64,000 nucleotides of DNA from Chitinophaga filiformis (GCF_900102545.1 NZ_FNBN01000006.1:310001-374000), one strand, 5' to 3'; shown: positions 7,494 through 15,971, numbered from the stretch's first letter. A program made the numbers and translations. Notes: generated by a model not told the origin, from the letters alone.

Positions 7494-9947
7494 TTATAAA
7501 GCAATAAACGCTACCGGTATCCCTTTTACGATAGCTCCTACCGTACTTTTCCCTTTATTCAACTGTACACTGATCTGCGCCTGTCCGTTGGCCACTTGTA
7601 CTCCACGTGATCCGCCGGCAGTTCCCTGATCATCTATCAGCATGCCATTTCCTGCAATGGAAAAATTGATATAGTCTGCTGCGTCCAGACAGGGTACACC
7701 CTGAGCATCCAGCAGCTTAACCTTTATTATAGCTGTGTCGCCGGTAATTGTCTTCTCCATTGCCAGGCTCGCAGGTTTGGTCCATTGCGCTGTCTGATAA
7801 GAAAACGACACTTCATCTGTTACAGTTTCTTTTCCTTTACGAGCTACTACTTTCACCTGGTATTCTCCTTTGTGCAAAGGCAGTTGCCAGCGAAGGCCGG
7901 CTGCAGGGAAGTCCTGGCTGTTACGTTTTTTAACACCATAACTTTTACCGTTTACAAACAGTTCTGCTTCGGGACAGTTAGAGTACACCCATATCATTTT
8001 GTCTTCTCCATCTTTACCCCAGCGTATTGGCCAATTGTGTCCGTAAATATGTGCCATGGGCCGTGTGGTCCAGTAGGATTGGAATACATAGTAAGATTCT
8101 TTCGGTGTAAGATCACGGGCTACTACACCTTTCTGGTTTACATATGGCACAGGATTGTCTGGCCGTAAGGGTGTGGAGAAATCTTTAAAGATCCAGTAAG
8201 CGCTGCCTGTAAGTTGTGGTATTGTTTCCTGTTCTTTCAAATGCCAGTCGATAAGTTTACACGCATATGTTTCTGACCAGTCGCCATCTTTGGATGCACG
8301 GGCACTACCACCGGTAAGTGCGAAGTCGCCAGTGCGTTCATCTGTGCCTTTGCCGGTGGCTACTTTTTTCAAGGCAGCTTCAGGATATTCTGCATGCCGG
8401 CCCTGATGGCTGTCAGCGCCCCATTCCGCATGAAAGAAATGAGGAACATCAGCAATGGCTTTTAAGGTTTCATCCTTATACTCTGTGTAGCGACCGCGAT
8501 ACCAGCCAGCCCAGATGGAAGGAGAATATACGTCTACAATATCCTTACAGAAATCACAGCGACGAATGGTTGTTTTACGTGAGCTATCCAGTTGATGCGC
8601 CAGCGCATTAAGTTCGCTCATGAAAGCGCGGATCTTCTGTTTGTCAAACTCGGGGAAATCACCAGGCCAGTCATTTTCATTTCCCAACCCCCATAAGATC
8701 ACTGCAGGGTGATTAGCATGTTGGCTGATCATGTTTGTCAGCATGCGGCGTGCCTGCCCTTTGTATACTTCACCTCCTAATCCACCGCGGCACCAGGGAA
8801 TTTCTTCCCACACCAGTATGCCCAGGCTATCACATAAGTCAAGCACTAAAGACGACTGCTGATAATGCCCCAGTCGTATAAAGTTGGCGCCCATGTCCTT
8901 TATCATTTTCATTTCCCGGCGTATCATATCTTCAGTAAGTCCTGCCGCAACACCAGCACCATCTTCATGCCGGTGCGTGCCTTGCAACAGGAGACGCTGT
9001 CCATTCAGCATAAAAGGTCCGTGCGTTACAAATTCAAAATGCCGGAAGCCGAAATGTCCTTGCCAGACAGCTTCTCCAGCAGAGCTCTTGATACTGGCCT
9101 GCACTGTATATAACTGCGGTTGACCAGGTGACCATAACCAAGGTTTCCTGATAGTAATTGGAGGTATTGCCAGGATGCTATCTTTCAGTAATACCTGTTG
9201 TTTGTAGTGTTGTACTACTTTTCTCTGAGGGTCAAGTATGTTGATATCAAGCGTAGCCTGCTCAGCATGTTGTGGATTACGGAACGCTGCACGTAATTGT
9301 ACCACACCTGTTTTTCCCTGTGCATCTACCTGTGGCTGTATATGTAATTGTTCAAAGGATAATGCCGGCGTGTATACCAGGTTTATGTACCGGTATAGGC
9401 CTCCATACACATTAAAGTCTGACATAGAAGAAGGGATCATCTCAGCATCCCGTGCGTTGCTACAGCGGATTTCCAATGGTACTTTCCCTTTGTACCGTTT
9501 GGCATCAGGGCTTTGCAGGAATTGTTGTATAGCGTCGGTAACGTCTACCGTCCATGCGTCATAACCACCTGTATGATGAGCAACGAGCGTCGTGTAAATG
9601 TATACGTCTGTTTTTTGTCCGGCGCCTTCGAAATGTAGCAGGGTACGACCCTGTGTATATGGGTTTGTAATTTCCAATGTTGTTCTATACCAACCCGGTC
9701 CCTGGTAATAATTCACGTCGGGATCTACAGCATCTTTTGCGTTGAAGCAATGAGGTAAGGTGACCTTTTCCCACAAGGGCACGGATTCCGGGCTACCTTC
9801 TGCAGCGGGGCGTACAGCTTCCCATGCGCTGCTTAGATCTTCCTTTAAGAATTCCCAATTCTGTGTAAGGCGCTGGCTTTGCTGCGCCTGTGCAGTTGAC
9901 AATAGCAGACAAAAGATAAGTCCTGTTAAGAGCAGGTGACGGATCAT
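7494..9947 (-). CDS. Secreted GH2 beta-galactosidase-type enzyme
   Basis: An 817-residue GH2 enzyme. The signal peptide (1-21) ends in TAQAQ. The sugar-binding jelly roll (about 25-195), Ig-like domain (about 196-305) and TIM barrel (about 306-600) are in the usual order. WGLGNENDW gives acid/base E424 and FFHAEWGAD gives nucleophile E508. GTHRHEDG (323-330) corresponds to the conserved NxHH region of the family. A C-terminal domain of about 200 residues follows. It likely removes beta-linked galactose, although GH2 also includes glucuronidases and mannosidases. It is the first gene of the minus-strand exo-glycosidase operon, with a LacI-type palindrome about 184 bp upstream at 10131. Confidence 0.88.
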   Translation of the reverse strand: MIRHLLLTGLIFCLLLSTAQAQQSQRLTQNWEFLKEDLSSAWEAVRPAAEGSPESVPLWEKVTLPHCFNAKDAVDPDVNYYQGPGWYRTTLEITNPYTQGRTLLHFEGAGQKTDVYIYTTLVAHHTGGYDAWTVDVTDAIQQFLQSPDAKRYKGKVPLEIRCSNARDAEMIPSSMSDFNVYGGLYRYINLVYTPALSFEQLHIQPQVDAQGKTGVVQLRAAFRNPQHAEQATLDINILDPQRKVVQHYKQQVLLKDSILAIPPITIRKPWLWSPGQPQLYTVQASIKSSAGEAVWQGHFGFRHFEFVTHGPFMLNGQRLLLQGTHRHEDGAGVAAGLTEDMIRREMKMIKDMGANFIRLGHYQQSSLVLDLCDSLGILVWEEIPWCRGGLGGEVYKGQARRMLTNMISQHANHPAVILWGLGNENDWPGDFPEFDKQKIRAFMSELNALAHQLDSSRKTTIRRCDFCKDIVDVYSPSIWAGWYRGRYTEYKDETLKAIADVPHFFHAEWGADSHQGRHAEYPEAALKKVATGKGTDERTGDFALTGGSARASKDGDWSETYACKLIDWHLKEQETIPQLTGSAYWIFKDFSTPLRPDNPVPYVNQKGVVARDLTPKESYYVFQSYWTTRPMAHIYGHNWPIRWGKDGEDKMIWVYSNCPEAELFVNGKSYGVKKRNSQDFPAAGLRWQLPLHKGEYQVKVVARKGKETVTDEVSFSYQTAQWTKPASLAMEKTITGDTAIIKVKLLDAQGVPCLDAADYINFSIAGNGMLIDDQGTAGGSRGVQVANGQAQISVQLNKGKSTVGAIVKGIPVAFIAL

Positions 9948-10130
9948 TATTAATATCGAATTATGTGTTCAATACTAGTGTTCGTAGATTACAGGCAAAG
10001 GCTTGTCATGCGTTGTCTTTAATGGCAACGGTGCTATTATGACGGCATTTTTAATTGAGAAAAAGAGGGGATAGATAATAGTGGGTGTTACTCCTTCTTT
10101 TTCATAAACCTGGAATCTTGTTGTAAGTTA

Positions 10131-10144
10131 TGCAATCGTTTGCA
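10131..10144. promoter_or_regulatory. LacI-type palindromic site upstream of GH2 operon
   Basis: TGCAATCGTTTGCA is a near-perfect 14-bp palindrome (12 of 14 positions symmetric) with arms GCAA/TTGC and a central CG, the form of many LacI/GalR-family operators. It lies 184 bp upstream of the GH2 start and matches sites at 902 and 964 before the lyase genes. No clear -7/-33 promoter was found in this gap. Confidence 0.5.
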
Positions 10145-10261
10145 CTAAATGAAATTATTGGGGGAAATTTAAGTACTGGGGAGCGCTGATAGTTCGAATG
10201 GAGGGGCATGTGGAGGCAGAAATGTAGAATAATGACGCATTCTGATGTTATTTTATCAAGA

Positions 10262-10278
10262 GTTCGGATTTTCCGAAC
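10262..10278. repeat. Inverted repeat GTTCGGA-TTT-TCCGAAC
   Basis: Two perfect 7-bp arms separated by TTT. There is no T-run after it, so it is not a normal terminator. It may be an operator for a neighbouring gene or a leftover of the decayed gene just downstream. No function can be assigned. Confidence 0.4.
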
Positions 10279-10281
10279 AGT

Positions 10282-10437
10282 TCGTTAGACAATATGGTTT
10301 CCATTGAATCTGAATAATACTATCTCGATGATTATATTCGATCAGAGGCATTCAGTTCTGCATACAGCTACACAATTTTCAAGGATTATCTTATCCAGGG
10401 ATATCCCATCAATGAGAAAGCGCCCAAGTGGTGGTAA
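10282..10437 (+). pseudogene. Decayed RhuM-family fragment
   Basis: In one frame this stretch reads SLDNMVSIESE, a TAA, then YYLDDYIRSEAF and, further on, FKDYLIQGYPINEKAPKWW and a stop. The intact RhuM-Fic protein at 16884 has SLDVIISVGYRV followed by LKEYLIKGYALNEKRL at the same spacing within about five residues. The in-frame stop, the abrupt end and the lack of a start codon point to a gene remnant. The match is strongest in the last 15 residues before the divergent tail; the middle is weak. The flanking bases (9948-10538) hold the LacI-type site and the 10262 inverted repeat but no other gene that I can support. Confidence 0.45.
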
Positions 10438-10538
10438 GCCTTATCAGTAGGTATAATTGACAATGCCTATGATTCTACGGAAAAAGACTCACAGTGGGAG
10501 AATTTCTTAATAACTTTATGGTTGTACGTTTAATTAGT

Positions 10539-11228
10539 ATGGAACTATTAACAGAAAACCAGTTAATCTGGTCGCCAATTGTTGCTAACAATCGGATGAA
10601 CCGGAAGCGAATAGCAAGCGGGGTAAACAGCTATGAAAAGGAGTTGAATTTTAATCCGGGCGTATATTTGAATAAATGTCTGGAAGAACGAAAATATGCG
10701 AAATGGTTGGATCTATGCTGTGGAGAAGGCAATGCACTGATTCAGTATGCCAAAGAAGTAGCGGACAAAAACCTGCAGGAGCGAATCACATTAAAAGGCA
10801 TTGATCTAGTAGATCAGTTTGAATCAATCCCACTCGCTATCAACTGCCTGCAATTTGAGATATGTTCGCTTGTTGATTGGGAAGATGAGGAGCAGTTTGA
10901 TCTGATTACCTGTGTTCACGGCCTTCACTATGTTGGCGATAAACTTAAAGTTCTGATGAAGGGATTGAAGGCAATTAGTGAACACGGCATAATGATGGCA
11001 AATCTTGATTTGAATAATATTAAGATTGAAGGCGATCAGAAGAGAAATTACCTAAAGAAGTTGTTCAAGGAAAATGAAATCGGATATAACGCCCGAAGGA
11101 AACTAATTACATGTGAAGGTCCGAGAGATATCAAATTAAATCTTATTTATAGGGGCGCAGATGATAAGGCCGGTCCTAATTATACCGGGCAAGCCGCTGT
11201 AGATTCTTATTATTCAATAACGGATTAA
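10539..11228 (+). CDS. Class I SAM-dependent methyltransferase
   Basis: The frame is open from a GTG at 10494, but ATG 10539 (MELLTENQLIW) is the more likely start, giving 229 residues. WLDLCCGEGNALIQ is motif I, the glycine-rich S-adenosylmethionine-binding loop, and LKGIDLVDQF carries the acidic residue at the end of strand beta-2. FDLITCVHGLHYVGD is motif IV. The fold is clear, but the substrate cannot be read from sequence. It stands alone, 111 bp after a RhuM remnant and 140 bp before an aldehyde dehydrogenase, at the left end of the accessory region. No ribosome-binding site separates the alternative starts. Confidence 0.75.
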   Translation: MELLTENQLIWSPIVANNRMNRKRIASGVNSYEKELNFNPGVYLNKCLEERKYAKWLDLCCGEGNALIQYAKEVADKNLQERITLKGIDLVDQFESIPLAINCLQFEICSLVDWEDEEQFDLITCVHGLHYVGDKLKVLMKGLKAISEHGIMMANLDLNNIKIEGDQKRNYLKKLFKENEIGYNARRKLITCEGPRDIKLNLIYRGADDKAGPNYTGQAAVDSYYSITD

Positions 11229-11346
11229 AATCAATCCCTCTCTATTGAGAAGTGCTTGCCAAGGCAATGTTATCCCTCAAGCATAGCTGAACTTTACAAC
11301 AAAGCAAATTGACCTTTATAGCAAAAGTGAATGTCTAACACCGCGG

Positions 11347-11354
11347 TACTTTTG
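11347..11354 (+). promoter_or_regulatory. Bacteroidota -7 promoter box
   Basis: TACTTTTG matches the Bacteroidota -7 consensus TAnnTTTG and lies 14 bp before the start codon of the aldehyde dehydrogenase. No good -33 TTTG is seen at the normal spacing. It also forms the right arm of an inverted repeat CAAAAGT (11322-11328) / ACTTTTG (11348-11354). Confidence 0.4.
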
Positions 11355-11368
11355 TATAAAAAGGAACA

Positions 11369-12784
11369 ATGAAAAACATAGATCGAATTTACATTAACGG
11401 GAAATTTATTACCCCGAAGGGAACAGAGAAGGCAGATATCATTAGCCCTGTAGATGGCTCGGTAGTAGCGCAGCTCACATATGCTAACGAAAGCGATACA
11501 AATGACGCCATTGCCGCGGCAAGCGAGGCTTTAAAACACTACTCCCAAAGCACAATAAAAGAACGGACAACTTATCTTCAAAACATCCATAACGAGATTA
11601 TGAAGAGAATGGATGATCTTATTGAAGCTACCATTACTGAATATGGCGCCACCAAAGAACGGGCTAAGTGGTCAAATATGCTTGCAGCAACCACATTCTC
11701 AAGCCATATATCGATCCTCGAACACTATCCATTTGAAAAGAAGATCAATGAATCGAAAATTGTGATGGAGCCGGTTGGCGTTGCAGCGTTGTTTACGCCC
11801 TGGAATTCCAGTTCCGGATCAATTGCAGTGAAGCTCGCTCCTGCGCTGGCTGCAGGTTGTACAGTGATTATCAAACCGAGCGAGTTTAGTCCCTGGCAGT
11901 CGCAGATCATCATGGAATGCATTGATGCGGCGGGTCTACCTGCCGGTGTGGTGAATATGGTCAATGGACGGGGAGACGTTATCAGCAAGGCACTGATGGA
12001 AAGTCCGGCGGTTACAAAGATCGCTTTTACCGGTTCTACACAGGTGGGAAAAATCATTGCACAGCAATCTATTGCCACAATGAAAAGACTCACATTAGAG
12101 CTCAGTGGTAAATCTGCCAATATTATCTTAGATGATGCAGACCTCTCCATAGCAATCCCTATGGCTCTGCAGGCAGCTTTCATGAACAACGGACAAGCAT
12201 GCATTGCAGGCTCGCGTTTGCTGATACCTGAAGCCAAAACGGCTGAAGTAAGAGAAGCGTTGTTAAAGGCTGCTGGACACTTTAAAGTAGGCAAACCTTA
12301 CTATGACGGTATCAATGTCGGTCCGGTTGCCAGCCAGAAGCAATATGATCGTATACAACAATATATCGGCATCGGTATTGAAGAGGGCGCCGAAGTAATA
12401 TGGGGGGGACCTGGTCGTCCCAAAGGACTTGAGGATGGTTATTATGTGAAGCCCACTATTTTTATGGGCGTCAACAATAACATGCGTATTGCGAGAGAAG
12501 AGATATTTGGGCCTGTGCTTAGTGTCATCCCTTATCGTAATGAGGAAGAAGCAATAGCTATTGCCAATGATACTGATTATGGATTGATGGCTTATATCAG
12601 TTCAAAAGATGTTAGTCGCGCGGAAAAGATTGCGTCCCGGCTTCAGGCAGGCAGGGTATTGATCAATACATTGAAACATGATCCTCTGGCGCCCTTCGGT
12701 GGGTTCAAACATTCAGGCATCGGAAGAGAAAACGGAGCATTTGGATTAGAAGCATTTTTGGAAGTGAAGGTGCTCATATCTTAA
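11369..12784 (+). CDS. NAD(P)-dependent aldehyde dehydrogenase
   Basis: A 471-residue member of the aldehyde dehydrogenase superfamily, which oxidises aldehydes to acids through a thioester on cysteine. All key positions are present: N146 in FTPWNSSSG, E244 in LELSGKSAN, C278 in NNGQACIAGS and the cofactor-loop FTGSTQVGK (about 220-228). EEIFGPVLSV and the C-terminal PFGGFKHSGIGRE are also canonical. The length is slightly short of the usual 480-500. Only a promoter box precedes it and a strong terminator follows, so it is probably a single-gene unit. The substrate is unknown. Confidence 0.92.
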   Translation: MKNIDRIYINGKFITPKGTEKADIISPVDGSVVAQLTYANESDTNDAIAAASEALKHYSQSTIKERTTYLQNIHNEIMKRMDDLIEATITEYGATKERAKWSNMLAATTFSSHISILEHYPFEKKINESKIVMEPVGVAALFTPWNSSSGSIAVKLAPALAAGCTVIIKPSEFSPWQSQIIMECIDAAGLPAGVVNMVNGRGDVISKALMESPAVTKIAFTGSTQVGKIIAQQSIATMKRLTLELSGKSANIILDDADLSIAIPMALQAAFMNNGQACIAGSRLLIPEAKTAEVREALLKAAGHFKVGKPYYDGINVGPVASQKQYDRIQQYIGIGIEEGAEVIWGGPGRPKGLEDGYYVKPTIFMGVNNNMRIAREEIFGPVLSVIPYRNEEEAIAIANDTDYGLMAYISSKDVSRAEKIASRLQAGRVLINTLKHDPLAPFGGFKHSGIGRENGAFGLEAFLEVKVLIS

Positions 12785-12800
12785 CTCGCACTAGATAGTA

Positions 12801-12834
12801 GAGGCAGGGAAAACTTGATATCCCTGCCTCTTTT
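12801..12834 (+). terminator. Rho-independent terminator of the aldehyde dehydrogenase gene
   Basis: A perfect 10-bp stem (12801-12810 GAGGCAGGGA with 12821-12830), 10-nt loop and TTTT tail, 17 bp after the stop codon. Confidence 0.9.
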
Positions 12835-12835
12835 A

Positions 12836-13423
12836 TTGCATTAAAATATTTGTTCCAGGCCCCTTTACGATTTCATAACACATCCTTCCTTCCATTTTTA
12901 TAGTTTCATCCCTTATCCTACCTGTTCTGACGGTGGCATTAACTGAACTTTCAATATCTGACTATATATATGAGAGGAAACTATTGCTTACATCTGTAAG
13001 CTTGCCGGCACTCTGTGCCAGTATGCAGGCGCAGGACCTACCAGTGGTGGAAAACAAAAGAGTGCCTTACCTGATGGCGGGTCACTCACTTCAACAGGCA
13101 GCAGTCTGCCACCCGGAGATCTGGTGCCCTCCCAGTATATCAATTCGCAAGGTGCTGCGGCGACAAAAGCTTCGGGGAATAGCCTGGAGTCTTTGTTGTT
13201 ATTGTTAACATTTAATGATCACTATTTAATGATCACTTTTGCAAACTGCATATCATATACCGAATACAACTATTAGGACTGCATTATTACCGCTCCTTTC
13301 TTACAAGGGAAGGGGCAGCTCTGTTACAAAGAGATGATGTTATTTCCTACAATAATTTTTTTTTCGTATTTTAAATACCTGATATCCCCGTTACAGCTAT
13401 TATTTGACCCTAAAATCGACAAC
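12836..13423. other. 588-bp gap without a supported gene
   Basis: No complete gene is convincing here. A start-less frame from about 12973 to 13275 reads a plausible stretch (KQKSALPDGGSLTSTGSSL, later SLESLLLLL) and may be the decayed end of a gene. The only complete frame (12933-13208) has an implausible composition rich in Cys, Trp and Arg. A 14-bp tandem duplication lies at 13210-13237. The upper part of the frame beginning at 13334 may belong to the next gene if the earlier start is used. Confidence 0.4.
13210..13237. repeat. Perfect 14-bp tandem duplication
   Basis: ATTTAATGATCACT occurs twice without a gap (13210-13223 and 13224-13237). Each unit contains the palindrome TGATCA. It looks like replication slippage or a paired binding site. 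Confidence 0.85.
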
Positions 13424-13954
13424 ATGAGGAACAGCAAAGGAGAAGGTAGCAAACCGTATCGCGGCTCGTTAACATTCACTAATCAAACTATATCATTTGG
13501 TGGAACAACTATTCAATTAAGAAATGTAACAAGAGTCGGGACGTATGAACTTAAAAGGTCTCATCGAATTTCACCTCTTGCACTGGCAATAGCAGTAATA
13601 GTATTCTTTCTGTCTTTCTCAACAAAAGGTTGGGGAATTATCAGCATTCTTGCAGCAGCAATCGCAGGATATGGCATCTATGAATACTTCCGCCCAAAGT
13701 TATATGCACTTATTATTGAATTAAATTCTTCCTATCATTATACGCTAAGTAGTACTGACAGAGAGGGAATACTCCAGGTACGTAACAGAATTACGTCAGC
13801 CATGAATGCTACAGAACCAGTTAATACCACTGTTAACTTCAACGGCGACAAGATTATATTCGGAGATCACGTTGGACGCGACAAATATGAGATTCACAAT
13901 TCAAAGATTGGTAAAGTAGGCTCATTTGATAACAATTCAGAAAAATCATTATGA
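13424..13954 (+). CDS. Two-TM membrane protein (DUF6232-like) with polar GDK/IHNS tail
   Basis: With the ATG at 13424 the protein has 176 residues; an upstream ATG at 13334 would add 30 hydrophobic residues. The N-terminus (PYRGSLTFTNQTISFGG ... IQLRNVTRV) and two adjacent membrane segments at about residues 49-65 and 70-86 resemble DUF6232-type small membrane proteins; this family link is tentative. After a cytosolic beta-rich part, residues about 141-167 contain GDKIIFGDHVGRDK followed by IHNSKIGKVGS. Nearly the same motif opens the next protein, and the two genes overlap by 4 bp (ATGA), so they probably work together. The genes appear AT-rich compared with those after 18 kb. Confidence 0.65.
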   Translation: MRNSKGEGSKPYRGSLTFTNQTISFGGTTIQLRNVTRVGTYELKRSHRISPLALAIAVIVFFLSFSTKGWGIISILAAAIAGYGIYEYFRPKLYALIIELNSSYHYTLSSTDREGILQVRNRITSAMNATEPVNTTVNFNGDKIIFGDHVGRDKYEIHNSKIGKVGSFDNNSEKSL

Positions 13955-14298
13955 AAAACAATGACTTCGTTATGGGAGACAAAATAAGTATACACAATTC
14001 TGCAATTGGTGCTGTTGGCAGTGGCGCTGTTAATTATGGAAACGTAACTTCAGCATCTCCAGATTATGATTATAGTGTAATACTCGAGGAAATCAAAAAA
14101 CTCAAAGAAGCACTATATAATATTCCTCAGAATGATGCGCAGATTATTGCGCTGTCAGATATTATTCATGCTGAACAAGCTGCAGTAAGCCAGGATGGTT
14201 CTACAATGGTGAAATATCTGAAGAAATTGGGAGTATGGGTACTTGATGTAGCTAAGGAAGTAGGAGTAAATGTTATATCAGGTTTGATAGGTAAGTGA
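13951..14298 (+). CDS. Small soluble protein opening with a GDK...IHNS...VGS motif
   Basis: A 115-residue protein, start fixed by the ATGA overlap with the membrane protein. Residues 9-31 read MGDKISIHNS, then AIGAVGSGAVNYGN, a Gly/Asn/Ser-rich stretch repeating the tail motif of its partner. A helical region follows (EEIKKLKEALYNI, about 49-62), then an acidic/Ala-rich helix and an amphipathic C-terminus (VKYLKKLGVWVLDVAKEVGVNVISGLIG) that could sit on a membrane. Similar N-terminal GD...GAVG stretches occur in small proteins of bacterial conflict systems. That comparison is from memory and the function is unknown. Confidence 0.65.
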   Translation: MKNNDFVMGDKISIHNSAIGAVGSGAVNYGNVTSASPDYDYSVILEEIKKLKEALYNIPQNDAQIIALSDIIHAEQAAVSQDGSTMVKYLKKLGVWVLDVAKEVGVNVISGLIGK

Positions 14299-14342
14299 TA
14301 GCTATAGCTCTCCCTTATGTAAAACTTAGATCAATTATTTCA

Positions 14343-14397
14343 ATGCACCGGACAACTACAATTTCCTGCAACAATTGCCTGTATGTTTCCGGTGCAT
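14343..14397. repeat. 10-bp inverted repeat around a 35-nt spacer
   Basis: ATGCACCGGA (14343-14352) is repeated inverted as TCCGGTGCAT (14388-14397). It falls between the end of the two-gene cassette and the convergent gene at 14487. No T-run follows, so terminator function is doubtful. Confidence 0.4.
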
Positions 14398-14486
14398 GCC
14401 TTTACTTGCTGATACAAGCAGCAAAAGATATATTCCTAGAAAGATTATTTCTTTGAAATATTGATGAATTATATAGAATCACTTTC

Positions 14487-15683
14487 TTATAAAGGAAGCA
14501 TTCCCTTTTGCCTCCATATTGCTATTACATCTTGTTTCACCCCACATTCTGACAGGATCTCTTCAAGCTCTTCATCATTATGTCCCTCAATAGACCAGTC
14601 GATAGCGTATGCAGCAAAATCTTCCGTAGCCTCTATTTTACCAAAAAGCTTACCCTCGGTTAGAATAGTGCAGGCCTTACGTAGCATCACACTGCCAGGC
14701 TCCATGTCATCATTCTCATTCATCATTTGTTCAAGCAAAACAAAAAGATCTTCAAAAGGTGTTATATCTACACCCGGCCCTCCATATTTATCATTGATAA
14801 AAGGAATATCGCCACGCTGTATTTTTTCTTCTATTTCTTTAGTCGATTGCCATGACAAAATAGGATGATAATTATCCCCTAAATGATAATATAACTCAAG
14901 AAGAGCAATCGGCTCCTGTATATTTTGATATGTCAGGACTTCAACTATTGCACTTGCCATAGCCGATGCAAGTTTATCTATAAGCGCGGCTAAATCAAGA
15001 TTCTCCTTGTTTCTGCAATAACTAAGTTGGCTTCTTCCGTCTTCAAAAAAGGTCCTGATTTTCTCAAGAACTCCCGGTTCGTCATAGATATATTCACCAG
15101 TGGTCGTATACATTCCTAAACCAGGCGTATTATGAATACTGGAGGATGTATTAATTCTATCACCTTCATATTTAAAGCTGGTAGCTGTAATAAAGAAAGA
15201 AGATTCATCATTCTTCAACTCATTTATTCTCTCCTGCGGCGTTAAATGTGGGTATCCACTCCCCCTGCTATTCACGACCAGGTGTTGCAGCATAACTTTC
15301 CTGCCATCCAGGAAAACCATTCGGGCAAATACAGAAGGCACACCTGTATTAAGACAGAATTCTATATATTTTACCTCGTCGCCACTATATGTGTAAAAAC
15401 CTTTCCAGGCTACTTTATTATACACATGCCCGAACTCAATGTAACAGGGTAATCCTGTTTCATTGAATCCATATTTATACAGATCGGAATGTTCCAATCC
15501 GGGGCTGTCTTCTATCATGGGACCACCACTTGGAAATGATGTCCTGTTAAATTTTGAGATGTCATATCGACTACCATTTGAGTATTGAATGGTATTGACC
15601 GCATCTCCATAATAGTCAATTAAATGTATATCATCGAATGCCTGCTCCCATCTTTGAAGGAGATCATCAAGTAGTTCTTTCAT
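14487..15683 (-). CDS. Unidentified 398-residue protein
   Basis: I do not recognise this protein. It has no signal peptide or membrane segment and is acidic. It is rich in aromatic residues in the first half (IDYYGDAVNTIQYSNGSRYD, GFYTYSGDEVKYIEF) and helical in the second half (LDLAALIDKLASAMASAIVE; DFAAYAIDWSIEGHNDEELEE). This acidic, cytosolic, SMI1/SUKH-like character and its place beside small duplicated genes recall polymorphic-toxin immunity proteins, but no toxin is visible. The frame is long, without breaks, and reads as real coding sequence. It is transcribed alone on the minus strand. Confidence 0.6.
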   Translation of the reverse strand: MKELLDDLLQRWEQAFDDIHLIDYYGDAVNTIQYSNGSRYDISKFNRTSFPSGGPMIEDSPGLEHSDLYKYGFNETGLPCYIEFGHVYNKVAWKGFYTYSGDEVKYIEFCLNTGVPSVFARMVFLDGRKVMLQHLVVNSRGSGYPHLTPQERINELKNDESSFFITATSFKYEGDRINTSSSIHNTPGLGMYTTTGEYIYDEPGVLEKIRTFFEDGRSQLSYCRNKENLDLAALIDKLASAMASAIVEVLTYQNIQEPIALLELYYHLGDNYHPILSWQSTKEIEEKIQRGDIPFINDKYGGPGVDITPFEDLFVLLEQMMNENDDMEPGSVMLRKACTILTEGKLFGKIEATEDFAAYAIDWSIEGHNDEELEEILSECGVKQDVIAIWRQKGMLPL

Positions 15684-15971
15684 TTGAGAATAATTAGTAC
15701 CTGATTGGTTAAAACTTATAACATTTACCCATGACTTCCATGTTCGGGGTTGGTTAGATATAGAAAATTACAAAAAAGTGGGATGAAACATGAAACAATC
15801 TCAACCAAAATAAAAAGCTTTTAGAGAAATTCTTTAAAAGCACGGCCTATATTCTAGCGAAAACAGGTGTAATATCCCTCCAGTTGCTATCAGACTTGCT
15901 ATCTTAGATTCCTGATTATTAATATTACATTATTAAAAAAAAACAGCAAACAACACAGAACGGCAAAATAT

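Noticed and set aside
12933..13208. A 91-residue open frame with an ATG start
   Set aside because: Composition rich in Cys, Trp, Arg and Pro, no motif, and a different frame of the same stretch looks more coding-like but has no start.
14343..14397. Terminator of the membrane/soluble cassette
   Set aside because: The 10-bp arms surround a 35-nt loop and no T-run follows.
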